Of a stretch of DNA of 64,000 bases, positions 1 through 10,689 are shown piece after piece (the stretch's first letter is position 1; every line of letters begins with the position of its first letter). Source of the DNA: Neoceratodus forsteri (lineage: Eukaryota; Chordata; Ceratodontiformes; Ceratodontidae); contig CM057459.1 in assembly GCA_016271365.2 (NCBI GenBank), forward strand, positions 493,905,501-493,969,500, read 5' to 3'. Both the position numbers and the translations under genes were made by a program. The notes beneath the pieces are model-generated. The model made no database searches. It was given only the letters and a program-made list of their open reading frames with translations, and was not told the origin of the DNA.

Positions 1-29
1 ACAGTGCAATATTGCCATGCGGCTTAATT

Positions 30-290
30 CTTTTTTCTGTGGGCGGCTGAGCCCACCACACCCCTCAAGAGCAGTGGCTGTGCCCCCAGAATCCCCCCAC
101 TAAAGATTCTCAACCCGGGGAGGTCCAACTCAGGAGGCGCAAATTGTGAATAAAAATAGAATGTCTGGGACCGGGAATCAAACCCAGTCCCAGACACAGA
201 GCCTGGGTTTCTGCTGCTGTGGCTCAGTCCAGTGAGCCACAGCAGCTGCTCAGCAGAACCTGCTCCCAGCAGAGGTCTTATCCTCTGCCT
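30..290 (-). mobile_element. tRNA-derived SINE (minus strand)
   Basis: Read on the minus strand, this stretch begins with a tRNA-like head. It has an A-box-like TGGCTCACTGG (plus positions 229-239) and a B-box-like GGTTTGATTCC (174-184), spaced as in a tRNA gene. A non-tRNA body follows, running toward position 30 and ending in a short T-rich/A-rich run (31-38). RNA polymerase III promoter boxes of this kind define tRNA-derived SINEs. The exact 5' and 3' ends and a target-site duplication are not visible, so the boundaries are approximate. Several spurious ORFs cross it. Confidence 0.55.
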
Positions 291-305
291 GGGATGGGAG
301 TGTGT

Positions 306-353
306 GAATGGTGCAATATCATGTTCAGCAGTATATGTGGTATTGCACCATTC
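306..353. repeat. Short hairpin
   Basis: Arms 306-321 and 338-353 are reverse complements with one mismatch (GAATGGTGCAATATCA against its partner), separated by 16 bases. A related piece (gtgcaatattgccatg) opens the window at 4-19. No function can be assigned. Confidence 0.7.
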
Positions 354-1047
354 GCTGTCCTGGACAGCGCTCATTCGGGTTAGTTATAATATTGTATGCT
401 ATTAAACGTACGACATTATGACCCGGTAGGGTCCCCTGGTCAGCTACACAGACTTCAACATGTAGTAAAGAAAACAATTCTATTTTTTTTTTCCGAAATG
501 GCACCATATTGATTTGGTCATTTAAACTTGGCAGTGACCCCAATATGCTTCAATGAGGATACAAAAGGTTCCAGCATGCAGCAATGATGTATCATGATCC
601 CCACCTTACTGTCTCAATCAAACTCTCTCTATACCTTAAACATAAATGATTGTTCCAAGTGGCAATTGTGACATGAAATGTGCATTCACAAATAATTGTT
701 CACATCCGTTTTTGCAACTGCTGTTAGATGCTCATCTACCCATTTCCTGAACTGGTAGATCATTGTTTCTACAGTATATACTGTAGAAGACTCTACATTT
801 AAATTTTAGGGGACAAAATGCCATATTGGGTTTGTGGAAAGGATTTCAGAGGTACATGGGGTCACCTGATGAGCCACAGCCAATAGCTGACCACCAGGAA
901 GCAGGCTGAGAGTTTAACATGACATTCTTTCTAGCATTCCACTGTGTGAATGCCCCATTGAGTGTCCCAGAGCAGCAGTGTAGTACATCTGTAGGAAGAC
1001 TGCAAGACCAGAGATTTGTGGTAGGGGTTGCAGGGACCTAATAATAA
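354..1047. other. Unassigned AT-rich sequence
   Basis: I see no coding potential, RNA gene or known repeat here. The sequence is AT-rich, with a small palindrome around 770-784 (acagtatatactgta). The short ORFs overlapping it look like chance frames. Confidence 0.4.
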
Positions 1048-1090
1048 TACAAGCTGTAACTGAAAAGACAGGCTGTGTAAGAGGATCTTA

Positions 1091-1201
1091 GAATCGGAAG
1101 GCTAGGCCTGTGGTTTGATGGGGTGGAGCAACTAACCATGCCCCCACTCAGGCCATAAAAGGCCGCTCCTCCTAACTGTTCCCACAATCATTTTTCCATT
1201 G
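1091..1201 (+). repeat. Direct repeat A1
   Basis: This 111-bp block is repeated at 3726-3836 in the same orientation and at the same length. By my count there are ten differences, all transitions. It contains a TATA-like ccataaaaggcc at 1153-1164. It forms the left end of the split-direct-repeat element. Confidence 0.85.
1153..1164 (+). promoter_or_regulatory. TATA-like motif in repeat A (possible element promoter)
   Basis: The string ccataaaaggcc lies inside A1 and is preserved unchanged in A2 (3787-3798). A TATA-like box in the left terminal repeat would fit a promoter for the element, but only the motif itself is visible. Confidence 0.25.
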
Positions 1202-3536
1202 TGACCAGAGGCTCTGCCCTCCTCACTGCCCCTCTGGTTTCTCCTATTTGTGCTCCTTTCCTCCCATTCACTGTCTTGTCTGCTGCTTGCTTCCTGCCGC
1301 CTGCCTGCTTCTCCCGTGGTGCTTTCTCTGTCTGTCCACCACACGCTGTCCAGCCATTCATTTTTGTCTCCCCTCCTCCCTCTCCCTGCTCTCCGCCTTC
1401 CTCTTGCACCATTTGTACCGTGGCTGTTTGTCTTCTTCTCCCCCTTCTTCCTGTTCCCCATTCCCTCTGATCTTCTTGCTGCTCATGCTGTGGCTCTCCA
1501 TCTACCCCTTCCCCTCCCCTCCTCTCATTCTGCTGTTCCCTGTACCTTATCTCGAATACCACTCGCCCACAGCTGCTCCATCCTCTCTCCTACTCATATT
1601 GTGTCATGTCTCTCCCCCATCCCATTTTCGTACCTTTTGGAGTGCTCCATTGCCGCCTTCTTCCTCGGTTGCCCCGGTACTCTGGTGGTTCTTCTCGTGT
1701 GCTGCAACTGCATTCCAGGCATGCCTTGATGGCACCAACCTGTCTCTTGTCCTCCACCCTGCACTTCACTGCTCCTTTCCTGCTCTTCTCCTGGTCCTGT
1801 GTATTGGGCTCGTCTGTCCTTGCCGGCTTCCTGGTCATCCTGCCTCCCTTTTAGGCACCTTTCCAGTGTGTCTCTGTACATATTTAGCCCCCAATTTGGC
1901 ACATGGTATGCAAGGCCTTAGTCAGTTTTGTTACACTGTACTATTTCGCTCAGCACCTTCATTAATAGTAATACCTGCCTGTGACTTTTACCTATGGCAT
2001 ATCAGCCTAGTTGCAGCTGTTCGTACTTAAACATTTATTTTCTCTTGCTAATTTAATTAGTTGTTTGGTGTCATAGTGCCTCATTTCTGGCTTCTCTGTT
2101 TTTCCCATGGTAGGGAACTGTGGTGTAACAGTGAGCATCAAGGCTCTGGGTAGCACGACCAGTTTAAGGTATGTTCTCGTTTTAGTTGGCTGCCTCTATG
2201 GCACTACATGAGATTTTGCTCCTATCAGCCTTCATGTTCATTACGCTATCAGCATATCGCATTTAACAATCAGCATAATAATGCAATCAGCATATCAAGT
2301 CCCTTCATTATCTAACCTCACATCTCCGCATACCAGCTTCACAGCCTCCTCCTACCTAATCATCGGTCGCAGGCATGACCCAGCCATTCCAGTCTCTCCC
2401 ACACTCATACAAGTGTGATTTCACTCCTAATTTGGCACTTAATGGACTGGGTTGGCATGCACTCCTGTGGCTGAAAATTGCTATCTGCCTTGTCTAGACC
2501 CACATCAGGGTCCCCATTGCTCAGTCAAACCTACATGAAGGTCTAATCTTCATAATCAAATATCTGAGCATGACCCACGTGTGGGTCCCATGTTACACAT
2601 CTTGATTTTACTTTCTATCAACTTTGGGGCATGCCAATCGTGCCCTTTACTCCATGGCTCGTGGCTAGCCTGTTGCCAACGGTCTTGCTCTGCACCCATG
2701 AAGTCCACATCTTAAGCATATGAAACTCAGAGCGGGGTTCTTCTCATCTGGCCCATAGTGGGAATGTCTTCACCCCGGGCAGACCTTCAGTTGTCAACCA
2801 TACCGACAGCACCTCTAGATGCAGAATTTAAAACTTCAGCAGCAACAGGTGGGGCTCACCAGCGGGGCCCCTTTTGCTGCCCGAACAGGTTTGTAGACAC
2901 CCTTTAAACAATTCTCCCTATGACTGCGTCTGGTTCACCTGGTTTGTTCTTAGATTGGTAGGCCAGCAGAGTGCCTCAGCAGTCACTACTCTCCTTCTCC
3001 TGTCTTGGGGGTGGTACCACGTGCACCATACTACGTGTTGTAGAGATTGATCACAACCCTTCCTGGCATTTCCATTAGAGGGATATAGTGAGAGTGTATC
3101 CCTAAATTGAAAATCCCCTTGGACTGGCCTACTAAATTGCAGTAGCAGAGCTGTCACTAATCTAAATGTCTCGAAGCCTAGATGAAAGGCGACCTAGGCC
3201 ATGGCTACCCAGAGGTTTCCTCCTCAAAAGGGTTTTTTCCTCTTCTCAGTGCCAATGGTCATTATACTTAGATAGGGTAGTAATAGTCCCTAAGTTATGT
3301 AGTTAAGTTTCTACTGTTGGATGGAGACGGATGGTGGCTGCTTAGCTAGTCCCTCTCTCCTTAGAAAGTCATGCCTCCATGCCTTACATTCAGACCTAAG
3401 AATGGCTCATTATTCATCAGTTGTCTCCTGCTACTCTACTCAAGCTCCTGACCATACTACATCTACCAACCTACATGCAAGTCCTCAATTCACATAAGCG
3501 TTCATCACCTTATATGCCCAGTTCAACACTCTTTTT
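1202..3536. other. Interior of split-repeat element, no recognisable gene
   Basis: The first ~830 bases are very pyrimidine-rich on the plus strand and give long but low-complexity ORFs (for example 1248-2030). Their translations are Leu/Ser/Pro/Cys-rich and show no domain, and opposite-strand frames are equally open. I therefore treat them as compositional artefacts. From about 2040 to 3536 no repeat family or coding signal was recognised. Runs such as 'atcagcatatc' and 'cagcataat' recur locally around 2240-2300. Confidence 0.45.
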
Positions 3537-3725
3537 GGGCTCCTTCCTAAGGTACCTTTAGCCAAGGGAATCATTCCGAGGCACCTCTAGGGGTGGAACC
3601 CTTCTCTAGGGCTACTTGCCTTCTTACCCCTACATAGTGGTTTATCCCATGGATAGAGAGGCAAACAGCCAAAGATTATTAAAGTTGCACAAGCATTATA
3701 CAATACTAAGTTGTGTAGGCCCATT
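3537..3725 (+). repeat. Direct repeat B1
   Basis: B1 starts gggctccttcctaaggtacc and ends at about 'cccattg', where A2 begins immediately. The same block returns at 3891-4081 with one single-base indel and scattered substitutions. Confidence 0.85.
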
Positions 3726-3836
3726 GAATTGGAAGGCTAGGCCTGTGGTTCAATGGGGCGGAGCAACTAACCACACCCCTGCTCAGGCCATAAAAGGCCA
3801 CTCCTCCTAACTGTTCCCACGATCATTTTTCCATTG
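3726..3836 (+). repeat. Direct repeat A2
   Basis: This is the second copy of A1, placed between B1 and B2 at the right end of the element. A 54-base C/T-rich spacer (3837-3890) separates it from B2. Confidence 0.85.
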
Positions 3837-3890
3837 CCCTGCCATCCTCCCCTCCTCCTCAAGTGGCTCATCTCTCTCTTTCTCTACCAT

Positions 3891-4081
3891 GGGCTCCTTC
3901 CTAAGGTACCTTTAGCCAAGGGAATCATTCCCTCAGCGCCTCTAGGGGTGGAGCCCTCCTCTAGGGTTCCTTGACTTTATACCCCTACAGGGTGGTATAT
4001 TCCATGGATAGAGAGGCAGCCAGCCAAAGATTATCTAAGTTGCACAAGCATAATACAATACCAAGTTGCATAGACCCATTG
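3891..4081 (+). repeat. Direct repeat B2
   Basis: This is the second copy of B1 and the right-hand end of the B1-A2-B2 cluster. After it come about 28 bases and then the 18-bp string shared with the left flank. Confidence 0.85.
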
Positions 4082-4138
4082 GAATAACCTATCTGGAGTA
4101 ACATAATTCTACAAGCTATAACTGAAAAATAAATTATG

Positions 4139-4719
4139 GCCCAGTGCCACAGAGGGTTGAGGTACTGGTGCCTTACCTTGAACCATACCTGCGACTTGGA
4201 TTTGGGAACAGACTCAGGTCATCATGGGTCTGTAGGGAGGAGAGGATTGAGCATCCAGAGGATGGCTCTCCTCTCCAGGGGTGGGGGGAGTGGGGGGAGT
4301 GGGAGGTTTCACTCAACAGTGGCCCCAAGTGGAAACTGAGAGGCACTGCCGGAGCATTGCAATGCGGGAAGCAGAAAAAAAATGGAAAAAGTAGCATGGT
4401 GTTCACCGGATGATGGCTTTCTGACACCTGACGCCTCTGGAACCTCTAGGGAGCCTCCTCATCCTCAGCAGCATCCCTGGGCCCTAGAAGAGTGCACTGG
4501 GGATTCCCTTCCCCTCCTGGTGCCTTCTCCCTCTGAGGAGGGGGACCCGCCCGGCGAAGGGTTATGTCCAGAATATCCTGTGTACCGGCTGTGATATGAG
4601 GCTAGAAGGAGAAGCTCGAGAAGATGTTGGTGGAGGTGGCTAGATGGCTTGTAGAGGCTGAAGGAGTGGGGGTCACCAGAGCTAGGGAAGGAGGAGTAAA
4701 TAGATAATACAAAAAAAAA
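4139..4719 (+). mobile_element. Full-length long SINE, copy 1
   Basis: A perfect 15-bp direct repeat gaaaaataaattatg (4124-4138 and 4720-4734) flanks a ~580-bp sequence that ends in nine A residues. That is the signature of LINE-mediated SINE insertion. The head (gccacagagggttgaggtactgg) resembles that of a second copy at 62282-62770. Both share a gagaggattgagcatc core followed by a ggctctcctctcc-like run, and both end in a similar A-rich tail. A weakly tRNA-like start is possible but the Pol III boxes are degenerate. Overlapping ORFs (4136-4594) are not genes. Confidence 0.75.
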
Positions 4720-4801
4720 GAAAAATAAATTATGTATAGTCTGTGTGCTGGAAAGAAACCTACTAAATTTGCAAAGTGGTTATAGTCTGTATAAACACAC
4801 A

Positions 4802-6030
4802 ATGAATCAAGGAGGGATGTGGAGGAAGTGCAGAGAGTGTGGAAAAGTAGTGAACCAGAGTGTGCTCTGGGAGTTCAGCCACTGTCTCAACTGCAGGAGG
4901 TTCCAGGCTATGAGGTCAGAGCTGGAAGCCCCAAGAGCTGAAATATGCCACTTGAAAGCTGCAGCTGCTGGGCCACATACAGCATTATTGCCACAGCCAC
5001 CTCCAGTGCCAACACTGGCCAAAGAAGGAGGCTTACAGTAGTGGGGGGGGGGAGTCCAAGCCTATGAAACTGGGGCTGTGCACAAGCAGCAGATTTTCCC
5101 TGTTGCAATAGGAGGTACCCCAGGCTACCCTCACAGTGGAAGAAGGAACCAGCATGCCTAACAGGCAGGTAGTGCTAGAGAACATGCCACAGGGAAGCCA
5201 GGGCCCCCAAAGAGGGCAAGAGGAAGGTACATATAGTGGGCGATTCAAACATGATGGGCACCAGGAGAGAATAGGGCCTCACTCTCAATGGTAAAAAGGT
5301 GGTCTGCTGCTTCCCTGGGGTGACAGCAGACAGACTTATAGCCAGGGTGGTAGAATCCATGGGAGAGAGGGAAGGAAGAACAGAACAGAACAGAACTGTA
5401 CACATAGACATAAATTATCTGAGCTGGCAAACCATAGTACAAGAAAAGTCAGATTTCCATGCTCTGTGGAGGGTGGTAAAGGAGAGAGTAGGGGCAGTAA
5501 CTTTCTCTGAGGTGCTACTTTAGCCATACCTGAATGAGTAGCATAACTACATGTTCTAGTTCTCCCACCCATGTTTAAACTGCACTTACTTTAAATATCT
5601 CACTGTTGCACTATTCCTTGACACCGGATGAATGCATCCTCATATTCCGTAACAAACAAAAAGCACTTCTTCTGTTCTTTCTTGTATTGTATAAATTTGT
5701 ATGGTGATGCATTGTTGTACCATTGTTATCTGATGCATTATTGTATCATTGGTGAAATTCTATTGTTATTGTTATTTCAATTACCAGCTCTCCCTGGATG
5801 CACCAGGAGACGAGCAACTTGTTTTGCTCAGTGTGCCTTTCCTGGTGACATTTTTCAATAAATAAATAGTTGAAACAGCTCCTTGTGTTCCAGTTCAATG
5901 CAAGTCTAAAGGGATGGTACAGGGAGGAGTCATTTTGGTTCCTGGAGGACTCAGGCCTGATGTGGAGGGACTGGAGGCCAATTGATAGTTTGCTTCCAAA
6001 TGAGGAGGGCAAGAAGGTGCTGGGAGAGAG
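4802..6030 (+). pseudogene. CR1 ORF1 remnant (Cys-rich N-terminus plus SGNH esterase), interrupted
   Basis: The first open piece (4802-5041) has two CxxC pairs (CREC and CLNC) and then a Glu/Leu-rich stretch likely to form a short coiled coil. CR1 ORF1 proteins carry PHD/zinc-finger-like and esterase domains. At about 5223-5270 the translation reads V-G-D-S-N-M-M-G-T-R, which contains the GDS nucleophile block of SGNH hydrolases. 'VHIDINYL' follows at about 5398 in place of the family's HLGTND-type block. The reading is broken near 5522 by an inserted L2 3' end. It resumes after 5879 with a W-R-D-W and L-G-E-R segment corresponding to the ORF1 C-terminus. Frames change and there are stops, so no protein is made. 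Confidence 0.7.
5540..5878 (+). mobile_element. L2/Rex1-like LINE 3' end inserted in ORF1
   Basis: This 5'-truncated fragment ends in gctcagtgtgcctttcctgg and then an AATAAATAAATA run (about 5857-5869). The same terminal signature occurs at 7247 (minus), 16098 (plus), 26904 (plus), 28053 (plus) and 47558 (minus). It interrupts the CR1 ORF1: 'TFSEVLL' lies before it and 'WRDW' after it. The left boundary is approximate. Confidence 0.65.
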
Positions 6031-6189
6031 ATGAGTACAACACATAGTTAGTTAAAATGAGTCAGTGTAAATCAGTATAACATGGTACACAAACTATGTT
6101 ATGAACCATGAGGGCTTTGCTGGCCTCCCCCCATCAAGCAACGAAAGCAAGGCAACCATACACAGGGTAAGGACAAAAAGGGGTGGGCC

Positions 6190-6960
6190 ATATACTGGAG
6201 AATGATGTCAGTCAATTCATGGCGACTCAGCAACAAACTGCTGGATCTACAGGCATTAGTCAGGGAAGGAAACCTTGACCTGGTAGTTGTCATTTAGACA
6301 TGGGTGAAGCCAAACCACTAATAGGACATGTCTATACTAAGATGCTTACTGTTCAGGAAGGACAGAAAAAAAGGGTAGGGGTGGTGGAGTAGTGCTGTAT
6401 ATAAAAGAAGGGATAGCAGCAATGGAATCAGATAGCTTGGGGGAGTCAGAAAAACCTGAAACTCTATGGGTATAGTAGCAGCAAGGAAGGGGAAGCAAAT
6501 TAGTACCAGAGTGGTCTACAGACCACAAAACCAGGACCAGGGTGCACATAAAGAACTGGAGAAGATGGTAGTAGTAGTAGTAGGGAACTTTAGTTTGCAG
6601 GATGTGCTTTGGCAAGTTCTAATAGCAGCAAGTACTGTAGTAAGAACCAGCTCCTGGCAGATGCATAAAAGGAGGTGTTCCAAGCATAACCAGTCCAGGG
6701 CCCAACAAGAGAAGCAACTCTGATGGATCTGGTGCTCACCAACATTGAGAGGATTAAAACATGGTAGTCTAAGAACTGCTATAATCCAACAACTACAAGA
6801 CCTTGAGGTTGGTGGTCCAAATAGGGACCACAAAATGGGCAAACAGAGTAAAGGTGTGACATTTCAGGAAGGCATACTTTGCCACATATGGGAATGGTTG
6901 GGAAAAAGCAATGAGAGAACATGGCAATGAAAAACGGAATGCTAAAAGTAGCAGAAAGCA
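6190..6960 (+). pseudogene. CR1 ORF2 endonuclease domain remnant
   Basis: The translation beginning near 6205 (V-N-S-W-R-L-S-N-K) matches the start of the CR1/L2 apurinic-like endonuclease, and is followed by L-D-L-V-V-V. An in-frame stop falls where the catalytic T-E-T-W block should begin. Further on are Y-R-P-Q-N (about 6515) and V-V-G-N-F-S (about 6575), the remains of the YRPP and GDFN blocks with the Asp changed. A TAG run gives five consecutive valines. Stops and frameshifts occur throughout, so this domain cannot nick DNA. Confidence 0.65.
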
Positions 6961-7246
6961 CAGTTGGGAGGGCATCAAAGGGAAAAATGTAAAAAGGCCT
7001 AGTACTGTTCATAGCAATGTAATGAAGGTGTTAAGAGCCAAGAGAAAGGTATTCATGAAATGTAAGTGAAAACAAAAGGGGGAGAATAAGGAAGAATAGC
7101 TAGTAGGAAGGTCTGGGAGGCCAAGGCAGAGATAAAACTCTGGCTAGCAAAGGGAGTGAAGCTAGGGGAAAAAGCATTTTTGAGGTATATCCGGAAAAAG
7201 TAAAAGGTCAGAGGGAATAGTGAGGCTCAAGAGAGAGAGAAATGAT

Positions 7247-7763
7247 TTTATTTATTTATTTATTGAAATGTTTCACCAGGAAGGCACACTGAACAACAAG
7301 TTGCTTGTCTCCCAGTGAGACCTGGGGGGGGGGGGTACAACTGGATGAAGAATTAGACATACAGTTTAACATTTAACATATCTGAGAAATTAAACATTCA
7401 ATTACATTTGTAACAAGACATACAGTTAAAAAATATAAATAATCACACAGTCGCATTTATGACATAACATACAATTAAATACATCATACCTGTGGAATAT
7501 GCATTTAATTACAAGTGGCATGTCTGAGGAACATAGTAAACAGCAGTGAAGGGAGAGGAAAGCATGTTGAGAAGCAGGATCAGGGGAGATGGAAGGTTAA
7601 ATAGGTGATATGAGCCATGGAGAAGAGCAGAGGCATAGGAGGACAGTTAAGGAGGGTTAAAGCAGGAGCAGCTAGATGAGAGAAAGTTACACAAGGCAGA
7701 GGCAAGGGAGTAGGAGGAGGAGGAGGAGGAGTGCCATACTTGGGGGGGGGTCCAGATTTGCAG
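7247..7763 (-). mobile_element. L2/Rex1-like LINE fragment (minus) with 8-bp duplication
   Basis: On the minus strand the sequence ends in a polypyrimidine run, 'caggtctcactgggagac', then the gttcagtgtgccttcctgg signature and a TTTATT-type tail. It lies between direct repeats gaaatgat at 7239-7246 and 7764-7771, a plausible target-site duplication. It splits the linker between the endonuclease and RT parts of the surrounding CR1. Simple repeats (a G run at 7326-7335 and a GGA run near 7712) fall inside it. No coding region remains. Confidence 0.65.
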
Positions 7764-7989
7764 GAAATGATGGATAAAGCCTGACTGACCGATGAGAGTG
7801 GTTTGACGGGGGACCAACAAAGTGCGAGTGTCAGAGGATCTGAGGGAGTGGAAGGAGAGAGGAGTGTGACAGAGGAAAAGCAGAGATATTCAATAAATAC
7901 TTCTTTTCAGTATTTACTGGCAAGAAAAATGTTCCAGTGCTGGAATGTAGGGGGAGAAAGGAAAGAGAGAGGGGGTGGGTGCACAAGCA

Positions 7990-8850
7990 GCATGGGCAAA
8001 ATAACAGAAGGAAGGGTACTGGAAAAGCTGAAAGGACTGAGAGTAGATAAATGTACGGGGCCTGACGGCTTGTACCCTAGAATGCTAAGGGAGGCTGTAG
8101 AAGTGATAGCAGCACCACTGGCAAACACATTTTCAACTCCTTTCTGATGCTGGCCACAGGGGTGCTCCCAAGGGAATGGAGGACTGCAGATGTGGTTCCT
8201 TTGCACAACAGTGGAAGGAAAGATGAGCTAGGTAACTAGAGACCAGTCAGCCTAACATCTATTGCAGGAAACGGAATAGAGTCCATACTGAGTGAGGAAC
8301 TAGTGGACTTCCTGGAGGGAAATGGGCTACAGGTCCCAAGGCAACATGGATTGATAAGGGAGAGATCTTGACAGATGAAGCTAGCTGACCTCTTTGACTA
8401 AGTAACCAGTGCAGCTGATAAGGGACAGGCAGTCGATATAATGTACTGAGATTTCAGCAAAGCCTTTGCCTCAGTCCCTTATAGGAGACTGGTCAAGAAG
8501 ATAAGTGAATAAGGTGTAGAAGACAAATTGGCGTCTTGTGTGGAAAACTGACTGAGGGGAAGAACAAAAGGGTTGCAGTAAATGGGGAGTTCATAGAAGC
8601 AAGGGAGGTTACAAGTGGAGTACCATGGGAATTGGTACATGGCCTTGTCCTATTGAATGGGAAAGCATTAAGGGCAAGGTCTGTCTCTTTGCAGACAACA
8701 AAAAGACCTGTTCAAGGATTGACACAGAGGAAGGTGCAAGGGAACTCAGGGAAAATCTGGGCAGGATGGAGAGCTGCTCAAAGATCTAGCAGCTTTCCTT
8801 CAATGCAATAAGGTATAAGGTGATGCACAGTAGGAAAAGGAACCCAAGTG
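7990..8850 (+). pseudogene. CR1 ORF2 reverse transcriptase remnant
   Basis: The opening K-C-T-G-P-D-G-L-Y-P-R-M-L-R-E (about 8050-8095) is the conserved start of CR1-type RT. Later pieces resemble the N-Y-R-P-V-S-L-T-S block, the Q-H-G-F block (8340) and the 'DFSKAFDTV' block (about 8450, here reading F-S-K-A-F-A-S-V in one frame). The catalytic box at about 8684-8704 reads L-F-A-D-N-K-K, so the second Asp is lost. At least five stops interrupt the frames. It has been inactive for a long time. Confidence 0.75.
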
Positions 8851-9525
8851 TGCAGTACAAAATGGGGAGGTGGTCCTGGAAGGAAAACAGAATATTAGGA
8901 TGTACAGTGAATGGGATAAGCAGCAGAGGTCAGGAGGTGATCCTCCCACTGAGCAGGTTATTAGTGGTAATCATGTATGGAACATTGTGCAAGGTACTGG
9001 CATTCATACCCAAGGAAAAACTGTGACAAAATGGAAGCAGTGCAGTGCAGAACAATGAAGATGATTAGGAACTAGGTGACAAATCATATAAGGAGAGGTT
9101 TCAGGACTTGGACACCCTTAAGAGGGGAAAAGGTAGAAACATACAAGTAACTACACAGGATACAGAGTGGATGCCAAAGAACTAGTCTCCTTGATCTTAA
9201 ATACAGAGATATGGGGAAACTCACTTTAAACTAGCAGGGGGGCATTCAGGAAAGATGCCCACACAAACTATTTCATAGAAAGAGTGGTGGCCAAGTGGAA
9301 CAGGTTGCTGGAAGATATGGCAAATGTCAAATCAGTAAGCAGTTTTAAGCAGGGATGGGATAGGCATTTGGGCTCAGTCAGAAGAAGCAGCAGAAATTAA
9401 GGGTTAGGATGGCCACTAGGGCCAGAGAAGGATCGTTAGGTAGGGAGGGCAGACTGGATGGACCAATAGACCTGATTCTGCAGGCAATGTCAATGTGTGT
9501 CTCTGTGTATCTACAACGTCTCTAT

Positions 9526-9665
9526 GCAGTTCTTGTGGGGGGTAGGAAGAAATAGGCTGTTGGTTAACTAGGATCTACGGCCTATCCTGTAGGTAGGGAA
9601 ATGGGCAGACTAGATGGGCCAAGTGGTCCTTATCTGCCATCAAAGTCTATGTTTCTATGTTTCTA
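9526..9665 (+). mobile_element. CR1 3' tail, second insertion
   Basis: From 'cagttcttgtggggggtagg' to tctatgtttctatgtttc the sequence closely follows the last ~140 bp of the CR1 copy ending at 33058, including 'ctgttggttaactagg' and 'ggtccttatctgcc'. It is a heavily 5'-truncated insertion abutting the older CR1's own 3' end. Confidence 0.75.
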
Positions 9666-10685
9666 TATACAGTATGTATTACCAGACAGACTGTACCTGT
9701 GGTACTGAAATCAATGCGTTTAAAAATGCTGTATCCTTAGACTACATGTATGGTGCTTAAAGGTGCCTGCAGAATTAATTACAGTACAGAATTTAGAGTT
9801 CTTATATCACTGGCAACCTGGTGGTAACAGAGGGAGCCAAATTGTTTTAGACAGTGTTGCTGTCTGGAGACTATGAAATCACACATAATGGTATGATAGT
9901 TACAGTCAATGAGATGGTAAGGTCAAACTGGAGTGCAACCAGTGTACTTGTCTACTCTGAACTTGTCTTCCCCGTGCACAATTCGGCATTTAATACCAAG
10001 ACCACTTACACCTATTCTTCCTAGCAAACTACCCCTTTTGGGCTATGTCCTATTACGTTAAGCCACTGTTGTAATATATATTATACCCATTACATGAAAC
10101 TTTGAATGTATGTGACAAGTGTCATTGATGGTAATAAACCAATGTTTTTTATGTATGCTTGAACAAAGTCTGTTTCCTTATCTCTCAGTGTAAGTAAATC
10201 TAGGTTGCTCCTGAAAAAGTGACAGTAGTTCCAGCGTGCCTACCTGATCAACAAAATTCTATAAATACATCAATAAACAAATGCATGTATGAGAGCTGAA
10301 TGCAGAGTGGGGTCACTTGCAGGATGGTTTCCAATATGTGCATTTATTTTAATGTGTAAAACCTCCTTTGGTGGCTCACTGTGTATTTGTAGCTTGCAGA
10401 CATACTCTTCATGAGGTTGTGACTTTGCCAGGTGTTTTAGTTTAGGATGTGTACTATCAGTAGCTTTTAATTTGAAGGTACACTTGTAAAGTGTGGAGGA
10501 GGGGGGAGTGCCGTAGGGTTGGTGGGAGGGTCTTTGGTATGCTGCTTGGGTATGTTGCTATGTGTTGATTCCATGTATGCGTGTGACAGGTTGCATTTGA
10601 GGTATGGGACAGTGGGAGGGCTACTTGTTTCTTTTATTCTTGTGTAGTAACTTTAAGAAGCAACAATTCACCCAATTTAAAAAGC
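9666..10685. other. Unassigned sequence
   Basis: No gene or known repeat was recognised. The region is AT-rich with one AATAAA-like site (10133-10138) but no open frame upstream of it. A G-rich patch lies at 10497-10540. Confidence 0.4.
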
Positions 10686-10689
10686 AACC

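Larger units (their letters stand above)
1091..4081 (+). mobile_element. Split-direct-repeat element (Ngaro/PAT-like architecture, non-autonomous)
   Basis: Two repeat types occur in the order A1 ... B1-A2-B2. A1 (1091-1201) and A2 (3726-3836) are both 111 bp and differ at about ten positions. B1 (3537-3725) and B2 (3891-4081) are about 190 bp each and roughly 88-90% alike. This is the split-direct-repeat arrangement known for Ngaro- and PAT-type tyrosine-recombinase retrotransposons, which replicate through a circular intermediate. The 2.3-kb interior shows no gag, RT, RNase H or recombinase motif, so this copy is non-autonomous or has lost its genes. An 18-bp near-identical string, acaagctRtaactgaaaa, lies just outside on both sides (1048-1065 and 4110-4127). 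It may be a target-site duplication or an outer part of the element. A tandem, truncated Penelope-type insertion or a chance duplication history could give a similar pattern. Confidence 0.55.
4745..9525 (+). mobile_element. Decayed CR1-clade LINE (+)
   Basis: This is a nearly full-length but heavily mutated CR1-type non-LTR retrotransposon. In order it has an ORF1 with Cys pairs and an SGNH-esterase fragment (4802-6030), an apurinic-like endonuclease (about 6190-6960), a linker, a reverse transcriptase (about 7990-8850) and a 3' region to about 9525. Two L2-type sequences interrupt it, at about 5540-5878 and at 7247-7763. Stops and frameshifts are frequent in every domain. The RT box expected to read F-A-D-D reads F-A-D-N. 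It follows directly after the long SINE at 4139-4719. Confidence 0.8.

Noticed and set aside
1248..2030. 260-residue ORF, longest in the window
   Set aside because: Pyrimidine-rich DNA gives a Leu/Ser/Pro/Cys-rich translation with open frames on both strands. No domain, and it lies inside the split-repeat element.
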